Positions 18,762 through 27,892 of a stretch of 64,000 nt of DNA are shown here, piece by piece. Both the position numbers and the translations under genes were made by a program. Origin of the DNA: Candidatus Dechloromonas phosphorivorans (lineage in GTDB: Bacteria > Pseudomonadota > Gammaproteobacteria > Burkholderiales > Rhodocyclaceae); NCBI GenBank assembly GCA_016709495.1, contig JADJMS010000006.1, forward strand, positions 62,001 to 126,000, written 5' to 3'. The notes below the pieces were generated by a model, which saw only the letters and a program-made list of their open reading frames with translations, searched no databases and was not told the DNA's origin. Each line of letters starts with the position of its first letter. Within the stretch, counting starts at the first letter, position 1.

Positions 18762-19773
18762 TTTCGTACCAGCCCTTGCTTGAATTCACCACTTTGACGA
18801 CGAGCAACATGACCGGCACCTCAATCAATACACCAACTACTGTAGCTAATGCCGCGCCCGATTCAAAGCCGAACAAACTTATTGCTGCAGCGACGGCCAG
18901 CTCAAAAAAGTTACTCGCCCCAATCAAGGCTGACGGACAGGCGATGTTGTGTTTTTCACCGGCGGCGCGGTTCAGCCAGTAGGCCAGCGCCGAGTTGAAA
19001 ATCACTTGAATCAGAATCGGTACCGCAAGCAAGGCAATCACCAGCGGTTGTTTCAGAATGGCCTCGCCCTGAAAAGCAAAGAGCAGGATGAGGGTGAGTA
19101 GCAGCGCACCGATCGATAACGGTCCGATTTTGGCCATTGCCGCATCAAACGCCGGCTGACCTTTACGCAGCAAGGATTTGCGCCAGAGCTGAGCAAGGAC
19201 CACCGGAATCACAATGTACAGGACGACCGAGGTGAGCAATGTGTTCCAGGGCACAGTAATCGCCGAAATCCCCAAAAGAAACGCCACCAGCGGTGCGAAG
19301 GCGAAGACCATGATCAGATCATTGACCGCCACTTGCGACAGGGTGAATAGCGGGTCGCCATTGGTCAGGCGACTCCAGACGAAAACCATCGCAGTGCACG
19401 GCGCCGCTGCCAGCAAGATCAGGCCAGCGATGTAGCTATCAAGCTGATCCGCCGGCAGGTAGTCGGCAAACAAATGGCGGATGAACAGCCAGCCGAGAAA
19501 GGCCATGGAGAACGGCTTGACCAGCCAGTTGACGAACAGCGTGACGCCAATGCCGCGCACATGCTGTTTCATTTCATGCAAGGCGCCGAAATCGACCTTG
19601 ACCAGCATCGGGATGATCATCACCCAGATCAGCAGCCCGACCGGCAGATTGACCTGCGCGACTTCCATGCGGCCGATGGCCTGAAAGACACCCGGCATCG
19701 CCTGACCAAAGGCAAGGCCGGCAACGATGCAGATGAAGACCCAGAGTGACAGATAACGCTCAAAGGTGTTCAT
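18754..19773 (-). CDS. acr3: Arsenite efflux permease Acr3
   Basis: 339 residues, ten predicted membrane helices, typical Acr3 length. The conserved Cys lies in LLAAAPCTAMVFVWS; CPSALIGASNFFELAVAAAISLFG is the diagnostic C-terminal region. Family knowledge: exports As(III) from the cytoplasm, driven by the proton gradient. The gene overlaps arsC by 4 bases, so arsenate reduction and arsenite export are coupled. Confidence 0.93.
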   Translation of the reverse strand: MNTFERYLSLWVFICIVAGLAFGQAMPGVFQAIGRMEVAQVNLPVGLLIWVMIIPMLVKVDFGALHEMKQHVRGIGVTLFVNWLVKPFSMAFLGWLFIRHLFADYLPADQLDSYIAGLILLAAAPCTAMVFVWSRLTNGDPLFTLSQVAVNDLIMVFAFAPLVAFLLGISAITVPWNTLLTSVVLYIVIPVVLAQLWRKSLLRKGQPAFDAAMAKIGPLSIGALLLTLILLFAFQGEAILKQPLVIALLAVPILIQVIFNSALAYWLNRAAGEKHNIACPSALIGASNFFELAVAAAISLFGFESGAALATVVGVLIEVPVMLLVVKVVNSSKGWYESA

Positions 19774-20264
19774 GCTTCGGCCCCCGCATGGATTTTGCGG
19801 GCCGCTTCGACAATGGTTACGGTCGACATGGTTTCGAGGGGTAATTTTATGAAGGCGGTGATACGCTTTTCCAGTTGCTGGTAGGCGGTTTCAAAGGCGG
19901 CACGACGTGCGGCTAAAGGTTCGACATGTGCCGGATCGTTGATTCCCCAATGCGCCGTCGCCGGGTGGCCGGGCCAGATCGGGCAGGCTTCGCCGGCCGC
20001 ACTGGCGCAGACGGTGAAGATGAAATCGAGTTGTGGTGCATCGGGCGCGGCAAACTCATCCCAGGATTTACTGCGTACTTCCGGCAATGGCACGCCATGC
20101 TTTTGCAGGGTTTCCATCGCCACCGGATTGACCGTGCCGCTCGGCTGACTACCGGCAGAGAAGGCACGAATTCGCCCGCCCCCCAAGTGATTGAACAAAG
20201 CCTCGCCAAGTATCGAGCGCGCCGAATTGCCAGTACACAAGACCAGCACGTTGTAAGTTTTCAT
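19770..20264 (-). CDS. arsC: Arsenate reductase, low-molecular-weight phosphatase type
   Basis: 164 residues from the ATG of MKTYNVLVLCTGNSAR; the longer frame to 20306 runs into arsR. The CX5R loop LCTGNSAR binds arsenate, and two further Cys in FTVCASAAGEACPIW match the disulfide-relay Cys of thioredoxin-coupled ArsC. WGINDPAHVEPL carries the general acid. The C-terminus is about 25 residues longer than in short family members. It reduces As(V) to As(III) for Acr3. Overlaps arsR (ATGA) and acr3. Confidence 0.93.
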   Translation of the reverse strand: MKTYNVLVLCTGNSARSILGEALFNHLGGGRIRAFSAGSQPSGTVNPVAMETLQKHGVPLPEVRSKSWDEFAAPDAPQLDFIFTVCASAAGEACPIWPGHPATAHWGINDPAHVEPLAARRAAFETAYQQLEKRITAFIKLPLETMSTVTIVEAARKIHAGAEA

Positions 20265-20596
20265 GTGCAGTGTTCCGGATGACAGGTTTCGACCACTTCG
20301 CCACAACCCAAGCCGCCGCAGCAGTCTTCGGTCAGGTAACGAAGCAGTTCATTCATTTCGGGATAGTTGGCGGCGTAATAGACAAAACGCCCCTCCTGCC
20401 GCGAGGAAGCGAGCTTTGCTGCCACCAGTTCTTTCAGGTGAAAAGTCAGGCGGCCATTAGCCTCAATCGCCAAGGCTTCGGCAATGCGTCCAACCGACAG
20501 CCCCGCTGCACCGGCGCGAACCAGCAGGCGGAAGATTGCTAGACGGGTTTCATGCGCCAGTGCACCCAGCGCGCTTACGGCAGTTTTCGATTCCAT
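20261..20596 (-). CDS. arsR: ArsR-family arsenic-responsive repressor
   Basis: 111 residues with an ArsR winged helix (LGALAHETRLAIFRLLVRAG, recognition segment ANGRLTFHLKELVAAKL). The usual ELCVCDL As site in the alpha-3 helix is absent. Instead the C-terminus is Cys-rich (DCCGGLGCGEVVETCHPEHC), with a CC-x4-C pattern similar in idea to ArsR proteins that bind As(III) through C-terminal Cys. First gene of the operon arsR-arsC-acr3-CDF-permease-thioredoxin, with the operator at 20597-20616 abutting the start. Confidence 0.92.
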   Translation of the reverse strand: MESKTAVSALGALAHETRLAIFRLLVRAGAAGLSVGRIAEALAIEANGRLTFHLKELVAAKLASSRQEGRFVYYAANYPEMNELLRYLTEDCCGGLGCGEVVETCHPEHCT

Positions 20597-20616
20597 ATTT
20601 CAATAATCGTTGAAAT
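20597..20616. promoter_or_regulatory. ArsR operator
   Basis: Perfect inverted repeat ATTTCAA-N6-TTGAAAT directly upstream of the arsR start. This matches the TTCAA-N6-TTGAA form of ArsR-family operators. Binding here would block initiation of the whole operon. Confidence 0.75.
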
Positions 20617-20658
20617 GATGGCGAAAATCAAGGCTGAATTTGCATCAACCTCAAAACA

Positions 20659-22344
20659 TCAACGCTCCTTGTCGAACAGCGCCCCCCAGAGCGCCTTGAA
20701 TTTCCCGCCAAAGCTGAGCGTTTCATCTGACATCGCCTCGAGGAAATCGGACAGCCGTTTCGAGCGCGATACGGCAAACAGCACCAGACCAATGAACACG
20801 CTGGTCGCCACCACGCCATGCAGAATGCGTTCGGAAACAGAGCCTTCACCAAAGGGAATGATGTTCATGCCGAAGTAGCCGGTAGTCACCGTGGCGATCA
20901 AACCAAGAATGGTGATCACAGTCAGGCGCACGACGGTATTCGATTGCCGGCGCTGCGAATCGCTGTCGAGATAATTGCTCATCTCGCGAATTTCGCTGCG
21001 CACTTCATCGTACAGATCATCATTGCGCAGATGCTTGGCGCACATGCGGAAAATGGCCTGCACATGCGGGCGCTCTGACAATTCGTGGAACCAGTAGCGA
21101 TGCGTAAAACGCAGGAAAGTCTCGAAATTGGCGCGTATCCGGCGCTTGAAACGGCGCACGGAAACATCGTTACGAATATCGAGATCATTGACCGCATCAA
21201 CCAGCACTTCAGAAAAGACCAGCAGCGAAGCACGATGCAAATGGGCGATCAGGCAAACCAGAAAATACTGGTGGCGGAATTGCGCCAGCACGCCGCGCTC
21301 GGTATCCAGAAAGAAGCGACTTTGAGCATCGCCAACCACCGTCATCGCATTGCCGGTGCAGATAAACCGGGAATTCGGCCCGCTGGCTGTATCCGTCCAG
21401 TAACGGTCCTGACAATAGCGCTTCTCGAATTCGGCGATCCACGGCACGTTGACCGGCAAGGCCTCATCGGGATGCAGCATGGTGGCCAGACCAATACGGA
21501 TCCAGTCCTCACGGTTCAGCGTGCGCGGCTGCTCAAGAGCGATATAGGCCATGACCGGCATACGGTGATATTCGATCAGGCGATAGCGCAAATCGCCGAC
21601 TTCATCGGAATGCGCCAGGACCAGCGGGCGCAACAAACAGGCCCAGTGTTCGGAAATATTGGGGCTGCGATGTTCGCAGACAAAACTCAGATATTTAAGG
21701 CGCTGCGCCGAATCCGAGCGCGCAATCACTTGTCCGTCAGCACCCAGCCACTCGGCGAGATAAACGTTGTGCAAGCCCTCGCCCTCTTCATCCCAACCGG
21801 AGGGATAGGCGCGGCCAAAACGGAAAAGAATTTCGCGCACCGTCGCCAGCGGCAGATCATCAGCGCGCACCTCAAGATTCATTTGAACTAGGTCGAGGTC
21901 GTGGAAAAAATAGAGGTCCAGGTGCACCACATTCAGTTCAACCGGCGTCTGCCCCTCACGTAATGTCAGACGTAACCGCGCGACATCGCTACGCCGAAAA
22001 ACATGCATCGGCGAGTTACCCGGCGGATCATCGGCCAGCACATGACGGGAGCGCCCTTCGCCATAAAGGAAGCGCTGGACATACGGCAGAAAGGAAACGA
22101 ATTCGCGGTAATGACGCTCCTTGAAATGACTGGGGTCGTCGGTGAATTCGTCATCAAGACGGCGCCAGGGCTGCGCCGCTTTCAGCGACTCAAAAACCTC
22201 CCAATGCCTGCCATCAACATCCTTGCCGACCAATGGCTCAAGCTGCAGGGGCCAGACTAGATTGGCGTGAAATAGACGAACGTGGTTGTCACCCTGAAGA
22301 TTGTCTTCACCCGTCACTCTATTTTCCCCTTTTTGACCAGTCAC
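20659..22344 (-). CDS. CorA-like divalent-cation transporter with long N-terminal domain
   Basis: 561 residues, longer than the usual 320 or so of CorA. The C-terminus has two membrane helices (VVRLTVITILGLIATVTTG and LHGVVATSVFIGLVLFAV) joined by YFGMNI, the GMN selectivity motif of CorA Mg2+/Co2+/Ni2+ channels. The N-terminal 450 residues form a large soluble domain with no recognised motif. Monocistronic with 25 bases to kup; an ion-transport cluster with Kup is possible. Confidence 0.82.
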   Translation of the reverse strand: MTGQKGENRVTGEDNLQGDNHVRLFHANLVWPLQLEPLVGKDVDGRHWEVFESLKAAQPWRRLDDEFTDDPSHFKERHYREFVSFLPYVQRFLYGEGRSRHVLADDPPGNSPMHVFRRSDVARLRLTLREGQTPVELNVVHLDLYFFHDLDLVQMNLEVRADDLPLATVREILFRFGRAYPSGWDEEGEGLHNVYLAEWLGADGQVIARSDSAQRLKYLSFVCEHRSPNISEHWACLLRPLVLAHSDEVGDLRYRLIEYHRMPVMAYIALEQPRTLNREDWIRIGLATMLHPDEALPVNVPWIAEFEKRYCQDRYWTDTASGPNSRFICTGNAMTVVGDAQSRFFLDTERGVLAQFRHQYFLVCLIAHLHRASLLVFSEVLVDAVNDLDIRNDVSVRRFKRRIRANFETFLRFTHRYWFHELSERPHVQAIFRMCAKHLRNDDLYDEVRSEIREMSNYLDSDSQRRQSNTVVRLTVITILGLIATVTTGYFGMNIIPFGEGSVSERILHGVVATSVFIGLVLFAVSRSKRLSDFLEAMSDETLSFGGKFKALWGALFDKER

Positions 22345-22369
22345 CTCCCCTGAGATGATTCAACTTGGC

Positions 22370-24247
22370 TTATAGCACGACCTGCGACCCCAGTTCCACC
22401 ACACGGTTTGAAGGAATCTTGAAGAAGGCCGTCGCACTGCCCGCGTTACGGAACAACGCGACAAACAAAAGCTCGCGCCAGTAGGCCATTTCCGACCCCA
22501 ATTTCGGGATCAGCGTTTCTCGGCCCAGGAAGAATGAGGTATCCATCATTTCGATATTTAGCCCAGCTTCGTGACAAATTTTGAGCGCCGCCGGAATATC
22601 TGGTTCATCCTTGAAGCCGTATTGCACGATGACCTGTGAGAAATTCCCGGCCAGATGACGCACTTCCACCCGGTCAATATCCGGCACGAAAGGCACATCA
22701 AACACATTGACGCTGAGAATGATCACCTGCTCATGCAGCGCCTTGTAATGTTTGAGGCTGTGCAACAGGGCGTGCGGCACTGAATCCGGGTCCGGCGTCA
22801 TGAAAATGGCCGTACCGGGAACGCGGCTGATACCGTTCAGGGAAACATCCTCGATAAAGGGCTTGAGTTGCAAGGCATCGGCGGCGAGGCGGTTGTGCAA
22901 CAACTCACGGCCACGTTTCCAGGTCGTCAGCAGGATAAAAATCGCCAAGCCGAAAGCCAGCGGAAACCAGCCGCCATCGGGAATCTTTACCGAGTTGGCG
23001 AGGAAAAAGCCGAGGTCGATGACGATAAAGGGCAAGGCACCCAGGATCGCCCGCAAAGGGCTCCAGTCCCATAAACGAACGGCCACCGCGATGGCCAGAA
23101 TATTGGTGATCAACATCGTCCCGGTCACCGCAATGCCGTAGGCAGCGGCCAGATTCGACGAACTACCGAAGCCGATGACGAGGGCGATGATCGAGACCAG
23201 CAACAGCCAGTTCAAGGCCGGCAGATAGATCTGGCCGATTTCCTGATCCGAGGTGTGCTGCACCTCAAGGCGCGGCGTGTAACCCAACTGAATGGCTTGC
23301 TGGGTGATTGAAAAGGCACCGGAAATCACGGCCTGCGAGGCGATCACCGTCGCAATGGTGGACAAAATAACCAGCGGATAGAGCGCCCATTCCGGGGCCA
23401 GGCGATAGAACGGATTTTCGATGGCCGAGGGATCGGCCAGCAGCAGCGCGCCCTGCCCAAAGTAGTTGATGATCAGCGCCGGCATGACATAGCCCAGCCA
23501 GGCATACTGAATCGGCTTGGCGCCGAAATGGCCCATGTCGGCGTAAAGCGCCTCAGCACCGGTAATGCACAGAACCACGGCGCCCAGCGCGAAGAAACCA
23601 AGCATGGAGTTGCCGAGTAAAAAATTGAAGCCATAAATCGGGTTGACCGCAGCAAGCACGTCCGGATGCTGGATGATACTGAGGCCGCCAAGCAGCGCCA
23701 GCACGGCGAACCAAAGCACCATCACCGGGCCGAACAGAGCGCCAACACTGGCCGTCCCGCGCCGCTGGATCAAAAACAAACCGACGACAATCGCCAGGGT
23801 AATTGGCAGGATGTAGGGTTTGAAGGCAGGCGTGATCAACTCCAGTCCCTCCACTGCCGAGAGCACGGAAATGGCCGGCGTAATCACCCCGTCGCCATAG
23901 AACAGCGCGGCGCCAAACAGGCCCAGCGTGATCAGCATTTTTTGCTGCCACGAGTCCGGATTCCCTTTATGCAGCGCCAACGTCATCAAGGCGATGATGC
24001 CGCCCTCTCCCTTGTTGTTGGCGCGCATGATGAAGGAAACGTACTTCAGCGTGACAACGATGATCAGTGACCAGAGAAAGAGCGAGAGGATGCCCAGCAC
24101 GTTGTCGGGGGTGATCGGCACCGGGTGATGCGCCCCGCCGAAGACTTCCTTGATCGAGTAAAGCGGGCTGGTGCCAATGTCACCATAAACGACGCCGAGC
24201 GCAGCCAGCGTCAGCGTCGCGAGACGCTTGTTGTTTTGGACTTGCAT
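22370..24247 (-). CDS. kup: Low-affinity K+ uptake permease Kup
   Basis: 625 residues, full family length. The N-terminus has LAALGVVYGDIGTSPLYS, diagnostic of Kup/HAK, then KYVSFIMRANNKGEGG and FYGDGVITPAISVLSAVEGL; about 12 helices, then a cytoplasmic C-terminal domain. K+/H+ symport at the inner membrane. It starts 10 bases downstream of the corrected kdpE stop (24258) in the same direction, so the KdpDE-like pair and kup may be one operon. Confidence 0.95.
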   Translation of the reverse strand: MQVQNNKRLATLTLAALGVVYGDIGTSPLYSIKEVFGGAHHPVPITPDNVLGILSLFLWSLIIVVTLKYVSFIMRANNKGEGGIIALMTLALHKGNPDSWQQKMLITLGLFGAALFYGDGVITPAISVLSAVEGLELITPAFKPYILPITLAIVVGLFLIQRRGTASVGALFGPVMVLWFAVLALLGGLSIIQHPDVLAAVNPIYGFNFLLGNSMLGFFALGAVVLCITGAEALYADMGHFGAKPIQYAWLGYVMPALIINYFGQGALLLADPSAIENPFYRLAPEWALYPLVILSTIATVIASQAVISGAFSITQQAIQLGYTPRLEVQHTSDQEIGQIYLPALNWLLLVSIIALVIGFGSSSNLAAAYGIAVTGTMLITNILAIAVAVRLWDWSPLRAILGALPFIVIDLGFFLANSVKIPDGGWFPLAFGLAIFILLTTWKRGRELLHNRLAADALQLKPFIEDVSLNGISRVPGTAIFMTPDPDSVPHALLHSLKHYKALHEQVIILSVNVFDVPFVPDIDRVEVRHLAGNFSQVIVQYGFKDEPDIPAALKICHEAGLNIEMMDTSFFLGRETLIPKLGSEMAYWRELLFVALFRNAGSATAFFKIPSNRVVELGSQVVL

Positions 24248-24257
24248 GGGGTTTCCT

Positions 24258-24951
24258 TCAAGGCTGAAAACGATAACCGACGCCGGTTTCCGTCAAAAAA
24301 TGCTGCGGCTGAGTCGGATCAACTTCGAGTTTCTGGCGCAGATGGCCGACATAAACGCGCAGGTAATGGCTGCTCTCGATATAACTAGGTCCCCCAAATT
24401 TCGCGCAGCAAATTGCGCTGGGTTTGCACCTTGCCGGGGTGGCTGAGCAGCATGGTTAACAGGCGGTATTCGAGCGGCGTCAGATGCACTTCTTCGCCAG
24501 CGCGAAAAACCAGTCGTCTGGAGAGGTCGACCGTAACATTGCCGAATTCGATAATCGGGCTGGCCGATTCGCCGCTACGGGCACGCCGCCGTAACAGGGC
24601 ACGCAGTCGGGCACGCAATTCGCCGACGCTGAACGGTTTGGTCAGGTAATCATCGGCGCCGGCATCGAGCGCATCGATCTTGTCGCTCTCCTGCGAACGC
24701 GCCGAGAGGATGAGGACAGGCACATCGGACCAGCCACGTAGATCGCGAATCAGATCAATGCCGTTGCCGTCTGGCAAGCCAAGATCGAGAATCAGCAAAT
24801 CCGGCTTTCCTAGCCCCGCCTCGATCAGACCCTGGGCCATGGTTTCCGCTTCAACCACATGGCAGCCTTCCTCCTCGACGGCGACCCGGACAAAGCGACG
24901 TATCTGCTTTTCATCCTCAATTAGAAGAACCTTGGGGCCAGGCGCGCTCAT
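24258..24951 (-). CDS. kdpE: KdpE-type response regulator, frameshift in G5 run
   Basis: About 231 residues once one G is removed from the G5 run (plus-strand C5 at 24391-24395). As written the frame stops at 24385 after REIWGT; corrected it continues SYIESSHYLRVYVGHLRQKLE, the recognition part of the winged helix, and stops at 24258-24260. The receiver has the acidic pair ED, phosphoacceptor LILDLGLPDGNG, LSARSQE and LTKPF. It overlaps kdpD by 4 bases. No kdpFABC is in the window; the next gene is kup. Confidence 0.88.
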
Positions 24952-26486
24952 GCTGCCTCCTCCTCAAGTATCGGCGGTTCGCCACGCGGCAGGTTGAAGC
25001 AGACGCAGGCACCACCCTCGGGACGGTTTTCCGCGCTGACCGTGCCGCCGTGCGCTTCGACGATGGCGCGACAAATAGCCAGACCGAGGCCAGTCCCCGG
25101 CTTGCTCGACTCCACCTCGCCGCGCACGAACATGTTGAACAAGTCTTCCTGATTTTTGCCGGGAAAGCCGCAGCCATGATCGCAGACGCGGACTTGCACA
25201 AAATTGCTCATCAACTCAGCCGTTATTTCCACACTGCTGCCGTCCGGCGAATACTTGGCGGCATTCTCCAGCAGGTTACAGAACACCCGTTCCAGTAAAA
25301 CGGCATCGAAAGCCAGCAGCGGCAGGTCAGCGGGCAAGGCGACGCGCACCGGGTGCGCACTGAGAGCGCTACCGAGCAATTTGATGCTCGAACCAATAAC
25401 CTCTTCCAGCGGCTGCCATTCACGGCGCAAGGTGACATTGCCTGCATTGAGCCTTGCCATGTCGAGCAGGTTGCTAACCAGCCCGGCCAGACGCGAAGCC
25501 TGTTCGTGCATGGCCTGTGCAGTTTCCAGAGCAGTAGTAGAAAGTGGCGGCTTGATCAGGGACAGCGAATCGGCCAGCCCGACCAGCGCAGTCAGCGGCG
25601 TCCGCAAATCATGTGACAGCGCCGAAAGAATGGAGCTGCGCAAGCGCTCGGAAACCATATCGAGCTGCGTCGTATGCGCAACGTCCACATAGTGCAGGCG
25701 TTCAATGGCGATGGCGACCAGCGAAGCCAGGGTTTCAAGCAGCGCCTGATTTTCCGGCAACAATTCCGGCACATTGGCGGGGAAAGCCACTGCCAGCACC
25801 CCGCGAATACGCATTGATGCTTGCAGCGGCAGGTAAAGCGAAGCGTAACCATCAGCACTGAGTTCATCGTGACGCACCGTGTGCCCGCTATCCAGCGCCA
25901 CCTTGGCGAGATGCGACTCGATCCGGCAAGCCGTCGATATAGCGCCGTGCTCAGATTCAAGCGGATAACCATTGACGCCAAGAATCAGCGCTTCCGCATT
26001 CAACTCCTTACGGACAAATTGCTGAGCGATCTCGACCACCTGTTCCTGCGCCAAGGTACCAGCCAACTGCCGCGCCGCCTCATAGAGCCCCTGCGTCCGT
26101 TGTTCGCGAATCTGCGCTTCCCTTGCCTTTTGCTTGAGACCAGCCGCCAGTTGCCCGGTAATCAGCGCCGTCACCAGCATCACGGCAAAGGTCACCAGAT
26201 ATTGCAGATTGCTGACCGCCAAAGAAAAGCGCGGCGGCACGAAGAAAATATCGAAGAGCAAAACACTGAGTACGGCAGCCAGTACCGCTGCACCGCGGCC
26301 CAAAGTCACAGCCAGCAACAACACCGTCAGCAGGAACAACATGACGATATTGGCCAGGTCAAGGTAATCAAGCAGGGGCGTCGCCAGCAGGGTCGTTGCC
26401 GAACAGGCCAGAACAGTGATCCCGGCAGCTTGCCAGGGGGTAAATCGCTCTGCCGATTGATAGACCAGAGAGTTTTCTTTATTCAT
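24948..26486 (-). CDS. Truncated-form KdpD sensor kinase (no KdpD/Usp N-terminus)
   Basis: 512 residues from MNKENSLVY (or 519 from 26507); E. coli KdpD has nearly 900. The N-terminal KdpD sensor and Usp domains are missing. What remains is the DUF4118 four-helix membrane bundle (about 20-120), a GAF-like domain (about 150-270), HisKA with LSALSHDLRTPLTALVG, and HATPase with NLLENAAKYSP, DHGCGFP and KPGTGLGLAICRAI. The normal c-di-AMP/ATP-binding cytoplasmic part is therefore absent. Overlaps kdpE by 4 bases. Inference: a K+ or turgor sensor driving kup and/or an unlinked kdp operon. Confidence 0.85.
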   Translation of the reverse strand: MNKENSLVYQSAERFTPWQAAGITVLACSATTLLATPLLDYLDLANIVMLFLLTVLLLAVTLGRGAAVLAAVLSVLLFDIFFVPPRFSLAVSNLQYLVTFAVMLVTALITGQLAAGLKQKAREAQIREQRTQGLYEAARQLAGTLAQEQVVEIAQQFVRKELNAEALILGVNGYPLESEHGAISTACRIESHLAKVALDSGHTVRHDELSADGYASLYLPLQASMRIRGVLAVAFPANVPELLPENQALLETLASLVAIAIERLHYVDVAHTTQLDMVSERLRSSILSALSHDLRTPLTALVGLADSLSLIKPPLSTTALETAQAMHEQASRLAGLVSNLLDMARLNAGNVTLRREWQPLEEVIGSSIKLLGSALSAHPVRVALPADLPLLAFDAVLLERVFCNLLENAAKYSPDGSSVEITAELMSNFVQVRVCDHGCGFPGKNQEDLFNMFVRGEVESSKPGTGLGLAICRAIVEAHGGTVSAENRPEGGACVCFNLPRGEPPILEEEAA

Positions 26487-26667
26487 GTTCAACATCCAGT
26501 AAGCCAACGACTACAGCCTAAACTTCGGCGTATATAAACGCTGACGATTCTGAGCATCTCAACGTAAAAATGTCGTAAAGATTTAAGCCGGGATAGGCGT
26601 ATCCTCTTGGCAGCCATTTGGCCGCTGCGGCACTCGCCGCGACAAAGCCCAAACGAAAGGATCGCCC

Positions 26668-27264
26668 GTGAGCGCCGCTGCAAAAACCAATGAACTCTTC
26701 GACCTCCTGCGCGCCGCCTGCGCCCGCCAGTTCCGTTTTAATCCGCGAAGGATCACGCTGAGCATGCGCTATGTCGGCAAGGAAGGTCACGGCAAGGATC
26801 TCGTTCACGTTTTTCGCGATGCCGGTACGCATTCGCAAATCGTCCTCCAGGGCACTTTCGCCACCTTGCGTTACACGCATGGCGAAAAGCCGCACTGGAG
26901 CGAGGCCGAGCAGGAACATTACCGCGAGAGCGATGCTGAAATGGATGCCAAGATCGCTGCCAAGCAGGCCGAGGTCGAATTCACCCGCAGCTGCCCGCTC
27001 TATCTGACCCATCGCGCAGAACTCCTGACGCATTACAAGAACAGCCCGACTTATGTCGGCGGCGGACCTAATCCGCGCGAAGCAGCGAAGGCACTGATCG
27101 AAACCCTCGCTGCCGCCAATGATGCGGAGTTGGCTGCCTTTGCCGAACATATGAAATCGAATGACGCTGAACATCTGGCGCAACTTTTGGTGGCACCTTG
27201 TCACTTCGATCTGGATGCCCTTCGGGATGCGGCAAGCGGCAACGCTGATTTGCCGGCTCAATGA
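26668..27264 (+). CDS. Uncharacterised protein in operon with 2OG oxygenase
   Basis: 198 residues, GTG start supported by AAAGGA at 26656-26661. Not recognised. The composition is mixed alpha/beta without signal peptide or helices long enough for a membrane. Notable stretches: MRYVGKEGHGKDLVHVFRDAG, LRYTHGEKPHWSEAEQEHYRESDAEMDAKIAAKQAEVEF. It ends in an ATGA overlap with the 2OG-Fe(II) oxygenase gene, implying coupled expression. Its divergent neighbour is the KdpD-like kinase, with a GGATA/TATCC inverted repeat at 26591-26604 between them. Confidence 0.75.
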   Translation: MSAAAKTNELFDLLRAACARQFRFNPRRITLSMRYVGKEGHGKDLVHVFRDAGTHSQIVLQGTFATLRYTHGEKPHWSEAEQEHYRESDAEMDAKIAAKQAEVEFTRSCPLYLTHRAELLTHYKNSPTYVGGGPNPREAAKALIETLAAANDAELAAFAEHMKSNDAEHLAQLLVAPCHFDLDALRDAASGNADLPAQ

Positions 27265-27854
27265 ATATTGAGGAAATTGCCGAACATTTAACGCGGGTTG
27301 GCTATGTCGTTTTAGACGACCCGCTGAAAAAAGCCTTATCCGACTTACTTTTTATACGCTGCCAGGATGATGACCCGCTCAGATTCAAAGCCGCGCAAAT
27401 TGGCCGTGGCGCCGCCAACAAGCACCTGAGTCCACTGCGCGGCGATGTGATCAGCTGGCTGGACGACAGCAACAGCACCGATCACGCCTATCTGGCCTGG
27501 ATGGAAGCACTGCGCAGCGGCCTCAACGCGGCGCTTTTCCTCGGCCTGTTCGATTACGAATGCCACTACGCCATCTATGGCGCCGGCACCAGCTACGCCA
27601 AGCATTCCGACGTTTTGCAAGGGGCCAGAAATCGGGTGGTTTCGACGGTTTTTTACCTGAATGAAAACTGGCAAAGCGGCGACGGCGGCGAACTGCGCCT
27701 GTTTGAGCCAAACGGTGAAGCCACCATTGCCACGTTGAACCCGAACTTCGGCACCATGATCATCTTTCTCAGCGAATCATTTCCGCACGAAGTCCTCATG
27801 GCGCACAACAAACGGCGCAGTATTACTGGCTGGTTTCGCGTCAGGGAACGTTAA
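27261..27854 (+). CDS. 2-oxoglutarate/Fe(II)-dependent oxygenase (prolyl-4-hydroxylase-like)
   Basis: 197 residues. The double-stranded beta-helix iron site is visible: H-x-D in YAKHSDVLQG, distal His in SFPHEVLMAH, and the 2OG-binding Arg in RRSITGWFRVRER. GGELRLFEP and YLNENW are typical of the P4Hc family. Substrate unknown; small bacterial members hydroxylate proteins (for example EF-Tu) or free metabolites. It overlaps the upstream unknown gene by 4 bases, so that protein may be a partner or substrate. Confidence 0.88.
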   Translation: MNIEEIAEHLTRVGYVVLDDPLKKALSDLLFIRCQDDDPLRFKAAQIGRGAANKHLSPLRGDVISWLDDSNSTDHAYLAWMEALRSGLNAALFLGLFDYECHYAIYGAGTSYAKHSDVLQGARNRVVSTVFYLNENWQSGDGGELRLFEPNGEATIATLNPNFGTMIIFLSESFPHEVLMAHNKRRSITGWFRVRER

Positions 27855-27892
27855 TTTCTCGCCGTTATAGAAACTTTCTCAAGCAGCTAGTC

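Noticed and set aside
21085..21891. 268-codon plus-strand frame opposite the CorA-like gene
   Set aside because: Shadow of the conserved minus-strand gene; no ribosome-binding site or homology.
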